Part shown: positions 60,497 through 64,000 of the stretch, piece by piece
Position numbering within the stretch: the stretch's first letter is position 1
Layout: each line of letters starts with the position of its first letter
NCBI RefSeq assembly: GCF_001909285.1
Contig: NZ_MRSV01000001.1
Location: forward strand, 1,321,331 to 1,385,330
Direction of reading: 5' to 3'
Source: Exiguobacterium profundum
GTDB taxonomy: Bacteria > Bacillota > Bacilli > Exiguobacteriales > Exiguobacteriaceae
Length of the DNA stretch: 64,000 nucleotides
Position numbers and translations under genes: made by a program
The notes under the pieces: generated by a model
The model's database searches: none
What the model was told of the DNA's origin: nothing
What the model saw: only the letters and a program-made list of their open reading frames with translations

Positions 60497-62194
60497 ATGT
60501 CATCAAGCGCCAAACAAGATTCTGGAAGAGCCTCCTTCGTCAAAGGAACGCTTCTTTTATCAGCGGGAAACTTGATTTCCCGAATGTTAGGACTATTGTA
60601 CACGTTCCCGTTCCAAGCGATGGTCGGGATTGCCGGAGTGACATTATATCAAGCGGCATATACGTATTATGCGATCATGATCTCCATTTCGACGGCAGGG
60701 ATCCCCGTCGCCGTTTCGAAATTTATCGCAAAATATAATGCACTAGGAGAATACGGGACGAGTCAACGACTGTTCCGACAAGGGATGAAGCTGATGCTTG
60801 CGACCGGTGTCGTCGCTTTTTTATTACTCTTTTTTGCGGCACCATGGCTATCCGAACTGATGGTCCGAAACTCGGAGAACAATCAGCAATACATTGACTC
60901 GCTCACCCTCGTGACACGAAGCGTCAGTTTTGCGTTACTGCTCATCCCGGCGATGAGTATGGTACGCGGTTATTTCCAGGGACATCAAGATATGGCTCCG
61001 ACGGCAATCTCACAAGTCGTCGAACAGATTGTACGCATCCTGTTCCTTCTCAGTGGAACGATGCTCGTCTTGTTCGTCTTTGCGGATTCAAACTTCATTC
61101 AACCGATTGCCAATGCCCTCGGAGGGACGCAATCTGTTGAAACGACTGAATTGAACGGATTGAAAGTCATTGCCGTCACGATTGCGACGTTCAGTGCGTT
61201 CATCGGGGCAATCGGTAGTTTCGCCGTGCTCATCATGTATTGGAAACGTCGAAAGGACATTCATCGTCAGACAGAGAATCCGGCGGGCACACCGGTCCGC
61301 TCGATGAAATCGTTGTTGCTCGAATTGCTTAGCTATTCGATTCCAATCGTGATGGTCGGGGTATCGACCCCTCTCTATCAATTGATTGACCAATTGACGA
61401 TGGTCAATACGTTGCTCAGTACGGGTGCGACCGTTTCTGAAGCAACGTCGGCGTATGGCTTTTTGACCGGGAACGCCCATAAAATTGTGTTGATTCCAGT
61501 CTCTGTCGCGGCGAGTGTATCGATGGCGACGATCCCGCTTGTGACTCGTTCGTTCACGACGGGGGACATGCAAAAAGTTCGAAATCAAGTAAACCATATT
61601 TTCCAAGTCTCGTTCTTCGTAACGATTCCTGCGGTCATTGGTCTCGTAGCACTTGCGGAGCCATTGTTTGGCACCTTGTTCCCGGGTGACCGTGAAGGAT
61701 GGGTATACTTGTTCCACTACGCACCAAGTGCATTCTTCTTGGCCTATTACTCGGTCGCGGCTGCGATCCTCCAAGGGATCAACCGTCAATACTTCACCAT
61801 CTTTGCCACATCGATGGGACTGTTGACGAAACTTGCATTGAACGTACCGCTCGTCTATTGGCTCGGCGGAATCGGAGCCGGGTACGCGACCATCGCTGGA
61901 TACATCGTGGCCATTATTCTCATGGTATGGATGATTCAACGAACGCTCCACTTCCCGTATAAGCAACTGCTTCGTCGCACCATCTTGATGTTCTTGATGG
62001 GTGGGGCGATGTTCGCTGCCGTCTTCCTCTCTCTTCTCGTTACAATGAATGATGAGGCGAGTTGGGGGAACGACATTTTTGCGACAATCGTGGGAGTGAC
62101 AATCGGCGTTCTCGTATATGGATACCTCGGGTGGCGGAGCCATCTCGCAGGGAAATTACTAGGGAAACGCTTTGAATATCGGAGGAACGGATAA
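60497..62194 (+). CDS. murJ: Lipid II flippase MurJ (YtgP), MOP/MVF family
   Basis: 565 residues, 13-14 hydrophobic segments. N-terminal KGTLLLSAGNLISRMLGLLY (SRxLG) and YQAAYTYYAIMISISTAGIP are the MurJ/MVF family motifs; MRGY-like residues recur (MVRGYFQGHQDMAP) and GNAHKIVLIPVSVAASVSMA is a later family motif. In Bacillus ytgP is one of two lipid II flippases (with Amj). Start ATG 60497 with GGAGG 6 bases upstream. It overlaps the next gene by one base (TAATG), so the two are coupled. Confidence 0.9.
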   Translation: MSSSAKQDSGRASFVKGTLLLSAGNLISRMLGLLYTFPFQAMVGIAGVTLYQAAYTYYAIMISISTAGIPVAVSKFIAKYNALGEYGTSQRLFRQGMKLMLATGVVAFLLLFFAAPWLSELMVRNSENNQQYIDSLTLVTRSVSFALLLIPAMSMVRGYFQGHQDMAPTAISQVVEQIVRILFLLSGTMLVLFVFADSNFIQPIANALGGTQSVETTELNGLKVIAVTIATFSAFIGAIGSFAVLIMYWKRRKDIHRQTENPAGTPVRSMKSLLLELLSYSIPIVMVGVSTPLYQLIDQLTMVNTLLSTGATVSEATSAYGFLTGNAHKIVLIPVSVAASVSMATIPLVTRSFTTGDMQKVRNQVNHIFQVSFFVTIPAVIGLVALAEPLFGTLFPGDREGWVYLFHYAPSAFFLAYYSVAAAILQGINRQYFTIFATSMGLLTKLALNVPLVYWLGGIGAGYATIAGYIVAIILMVWMIQRTLHFPYKQLLRRTILMFLMGGAMFAAVFLSLLVTMNDEASWGNDIFATIVGVTIGVLVYGYLGWRSHLAGKLLGKRFEYRRNG

Positions 62195-62907
62195 TGCGAA
62201 TTGATAAATTGCTATCGAACATGGGATATGGTTCACGAAAAGATGTAAAAATCTTATTGAAACAAGGGGCAGTGCGAGTCGATGAGACACCTGTAAAAGA
62301 TGCGAAACGGCACGTCGACCCAGCATCAGAGAAAGTCACGGTGTTCGGGGAAGTGGTTGAGTATCGTCCCTACATCTATTTCATGATGAACAAGCCGGAA
62401 GGGGTCATCAGTGCGACTGAAGATCAAGTCGAGACGACAGTCATCGAGTTGATTGATCCAGAGTATGCCCATTATGACCTCTTCCCGGTCGGTCGTCTCG
62501 ATAAGGATACGACGGGACTGCTCCTCATCACGAACGATGGCGCGTTCAATCATGCGCTCATGTCACCTCGCAAGCACGTCGACAAAGTATATATCGCCGA
62601 GGTCGACGGGGAGATGACAGTAGAGGATATCAAGACGTTCGCGAATGGGGTCGAGTTAGAGGACGGATATACGACGAAGCCGGCCCGTCTTGAAATACTG
62701 AGCAAGAGCGGACGTCGGTCGGTCATTCGCCTCACGTTGTCTGAGGGGAAATATCACCAAGTGAAACGAATGGTCGCGGCGGTCGGCAAACATGTCGAAC
62801 GATTGGAGCGTGTTCAAATCGGAAAGTTAGAACTCGATGAGACGCTTGAGCTCGGGGCATATCGTGAGTTGACGGAAGAAGAAGTTCGACTGTTTCTTCA
62901 ATCATAA
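62194..62907 (+). CDS. ytzG: RsuA-family 16S rRNA pseudouridine synthase (YtzG)
   Basis: 237 residues. N-terminal S4 RNA-binding domain (RIDKLLSNMGYGSRKDVKIL), then the pseudouridine synthase core with the catalytic Asp in FPVGRLDKDTTGLLLIT, and GKYHQVKRMVAAVGKHVERL near the end. It isomerises a uridine in small-subunit rRNA; the exact position is unknown for this copy. The start overlaps murJ by one base, so translation is coupled. In Bacillus the two are neighbours too. Confidence 0.93.
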   Translation: MRIDKLLSNMGYGSRKDVKILLKQGAVRVDETPVKDAKRHVDPASEKVTVFGEVVEYRPYIYFMMNKPEGVISATEDQVETTVIELIDPEYAHYDLFPVGRLDKDTTGLLLITNDGAFNHALMSPRKHVDKVYIAEVDGEMTVEDIKTFANGVELEDGYTTKPARLEILSKSGRRSVIRLTLSEGKYHQVKRMVAAVGKHVERLERVQIGKLELDETLELGAYRELTEEEVRLFLQS

Positions 62908-62914
62908 GAAGATG

Positions 62915-62948
62915 AGAGAATCTGTCTGATGGGACGGATTCTCTTTTT
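62915..62948 (+). terminator. Terminator after ytzG
   Basis: AGAGAATCTGTC / GACGGATTCTCT around TGATGG, then TTTT. Confidence 0.82.
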
Positions 62949-62971
62949 GTATAAAAAGCTCTGTTTTTCGA

Positions 62972-63598
62972 TTATATCTTTTTGAAAATGGCATCAAAAT
63001 CATCACGCCAAGAGTCAACCAACCAGTCGTTATATCTGTGATACAAAGGAACAAGTGGTTCAACTTCATTTGAACTTATGATACAACCTCGATCATCGTA
63101 CATATGAAACACGATGTTCTTTTCGGTGCTAATAAAGTAAACAGCTTGTCCAATTGAAGGTTCTCTTCCTTGCTCGTAATTTCCTATACCTCTAAGGATT
63201 TTCTCGTAAGAGATTGACTTGATCTGCGAGGATACAAATTTTGCTTTATATTCATGTTTGATTTCTATAAATTCCCCTGTTATTTCGTCAATATCTTCAT
63301 TTAATTCAAATAACGTTTCTTCTTCAATCTGTTGTTTCATGAATAAACTATACAAATATTCGGGAGTGGTATTCCCGAACATGATGTCCTCTGTTTCGTT
63401 CCAATCCTTGATAAAGATATGGATGTAATCATCAGATTGAAACACTTCCTCGAACAATGTAGTCACTCTGTTTACAACTTGCTCTATTCTCTCATCCGTT
63501 CCGTTTTTATACGGTTCGCCAAGTTCGAATCTTAGATGGACTTCTCCAGATAGGTTTGGGAAATTGTCCTCTATGTACTTCATTATTTCTTCTTTCAC
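62972..63598 (-). CDS. DUF3885 family protein
   Basis: 208 residues. LRFELGEPYKNGTDERIEQVVNRVTTLFEEVFQSDDYIHIFI is the DUF3885 core; the rest includes RGIGNYEQGREPS and VFHMYDDRGCIISS. Start GTG at 63598 with GAGGTG nearby. The codon use is much more AT-rich than the surrounding genes. DUF3885 proteins are of unknown function; they resemble the small immunity-like cytoplasmic proteins that often lie near polymorphic toxins, but no toxin is visible here. Position at the edge of the conserved ytz block suggests a variable locus. Confidence 0.75.
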   Translation of the reverse strand: MKEEIMKYIEDNFPNLSGEVHLRFELGEPYKNGTDERIEQVVNRVTTLFEEVFQSDDYIHIFIKDWNETEDIMFGNTTPEYLYSLFMKQQIEEETLFELNEDIDEITGEFIEIKHEYKAKFVSSQIKSISYEKILRGIGNYEQGREPSIGQAVYFISTEKNIVFHMYDDRGCIISSNEVEPLVPLYHRYNDWLVDSWRDDFDAIFKKI

Positions 63599-63652
63599 AT
63601 CATCACCTCATCTTAAGCAATTGATACAATCTAAAACCACAAAACCTTCATT

Positions 63653-63684
63653 CATAAAAAAGAGACCTGAACGCCAGGTCTCTT
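63653..63684 (-). terminator. Terminator after the HTH gene
   Basis: On the minus strand AAGAGACCTG / CAGGTCTCTT with GCGTT loop, followed by TTTTTT. Confidence 0.8.
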
Positions 63685-63701
63685 GAATATACATATACAA
63701 T

Positions 63702-63923
63702 TCAGTTTGCCGTCTTGAGTGAACGTTTTGATGAAGTCCACGTGCCACGGCTAGGGCTCTCCACAAGGTTATTGTACTCAAGTACGTTCAAATCACGTTG
63801 CACGGTACGTGACGTGATGCCGAACTCTTCTACTAGTTCTGAAGTGGTAACGGATTCCCTTTCATTGATGAACAAATAAATGGACTTGATGCGCGTTAAC
63901 ATCCGATCTGTTGAGCCTTTCAT
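63702..63923 (-). CDS. Small DeoR-type winged-helix DNA-binding protein
   Basis: 73 residues: TRIKSIYLFINERESVTTSELVEEFGITSRTVQRDLNVLEYNNL is a DeoR-type HTH, and almost nothing follows it (a short basic tail RGTWTSSKRSLKTAN). Full DeoR regulators have a sugar-binding domain of 170 residues that is missing. The HTH-only form suggests an adaptor or orphan DNA-binding protein. GGGAGG lies 7 bases before the ATG at 63923; the frame to 63938 has no site. Its target is unknown. Confidence 0.8.
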   Translation of the reverse strand: MKGSTDRMLTRIKSIYLFINERESVTTSELVEEFGITSRTVQRDLNVLEYNNLVESPSRGTWTSSKRSLKTAN

Positions 63924-64000
63924 TGGATAACCTCCCAATGTGTAGAATAATGATAAACCATACCTACAGACGACAAAATGAAATATAAAATTGTTATTTT

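Noticed and set aside
61088-62143. Long antisense frame (351 codons) inside murJ
   Set aside because: Shadow of the murJ coding strand; highly charged, Arg/His-rich sequence with no domain.
1-64000. CRISPR arrays, insertion sequences, prophage or tRNA genes
   Set aside because: No regularly spaced direct repeats, transposase or integrase-like proteins, or tRNA-like cloverleaf with CCA were seen on reading the window.

Overview
The window is chromosomal DNA of a low-to-mid GC Gram-positive bacterium of the order Bacillales, most probably an Exiguobacterium. The strongest pointer is a proteorhodopsin-like gene (52592-53341) with a lysine at the proton-donor position, the hallmark of the Exiguobacterium rhodopsin. 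Several blocks also keep the gene order of Bacillus subtilis: yutE-yutF-yutI-yuzD-yutJ-yuzB-yutK-yutM-yumC-ndh-yuiB, yugG-yugH-yugI-yugJ/K-pgi, ytkD-ytmA-pckA-metK, ytqB-ytqA-yttB-leuS and ytfP-ytgP-ytzG. Gram-positive control devices are present: T-box, GlcT antiterminator, strong AGGAGG ribosome sites. No tRNA, rRNA, CRISPR array, insertion sequence or prophage is visible.

Layout. 1-15.7 kb: end of a DUF975 membrane protein, glpX, the yut/yum block (Fe-S carriers, two NDH-2-like flavoenzymes, ferredoxin-NADP reductase, nucleoside transporter), a HemAT-type oxygen sensor, a secreted subtilase, and ribU under an FMN riboswitch. 15.7-23.2 kb: a glucose PTS block (glcT, its RNA antiterminator target, a IICB permease, a IICBA paralogue, an aldo/keto reductase, ptsI without ptsH). 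23.5-34 kb: leucyl aminopeptidase, DUF429, ytvI, a MazG-like protein, a six-SH3-repeat amidase, and a ribonucleotide reductase operon with an embedded flavodoxin gene. 34-44 kb: small unknowns, a glycosyltransferase, the yug block and an orphan lysine/ornithine N-hydroxylase-like gene. 44-51 kb: pckA, SAM-riboswitch metK, ytxH, an acetyltransferase, a hydrolase and the mnmM/mnmL tRNA-modification pair. 51-64 kb: transporter, rhodopsin, T-box leuS, an anchored acidic protein, a YjaZ-like lipoprotein, ytfP, murJ (ytgP), a pseudouridine synthase, and a more AT-rich end with DUF3885 and a small HTH protein.

How the genes fit together. Central carbon flow is prominent: glucose uptake and phosphorylation (PTS), pgi, glpX and pckA, with catabolite-type operators near several of them. 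Redox metabolism is the second theme (NDH-2, YutJ, YumC, flavodoxin, candidate Rex and NrdR sites, rhodopsin). RNA-level control recurs: FMN riboswitch, SAM-I riboswitch, leucine T-box and GlcT antitermination.

The most unusual signal is a set of single-site lesions in otherwise intact genes: a -1 frame break at an A8 run in yutF, AAG where the subtilase start codon should be, TGA replacing a tryptophan codon in the Lrp-type regulator yugG, TAA inside a GNAT acetyltransferase, TAA at codon 11 of a MazG-superfamily gene, and a CTG start on a lipoprotein gene. This points either to recent pseudogenisation or mutation accumulation in this strain, to recoding at some sites, or to sequence errors. 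Raw-read checking would separate these.
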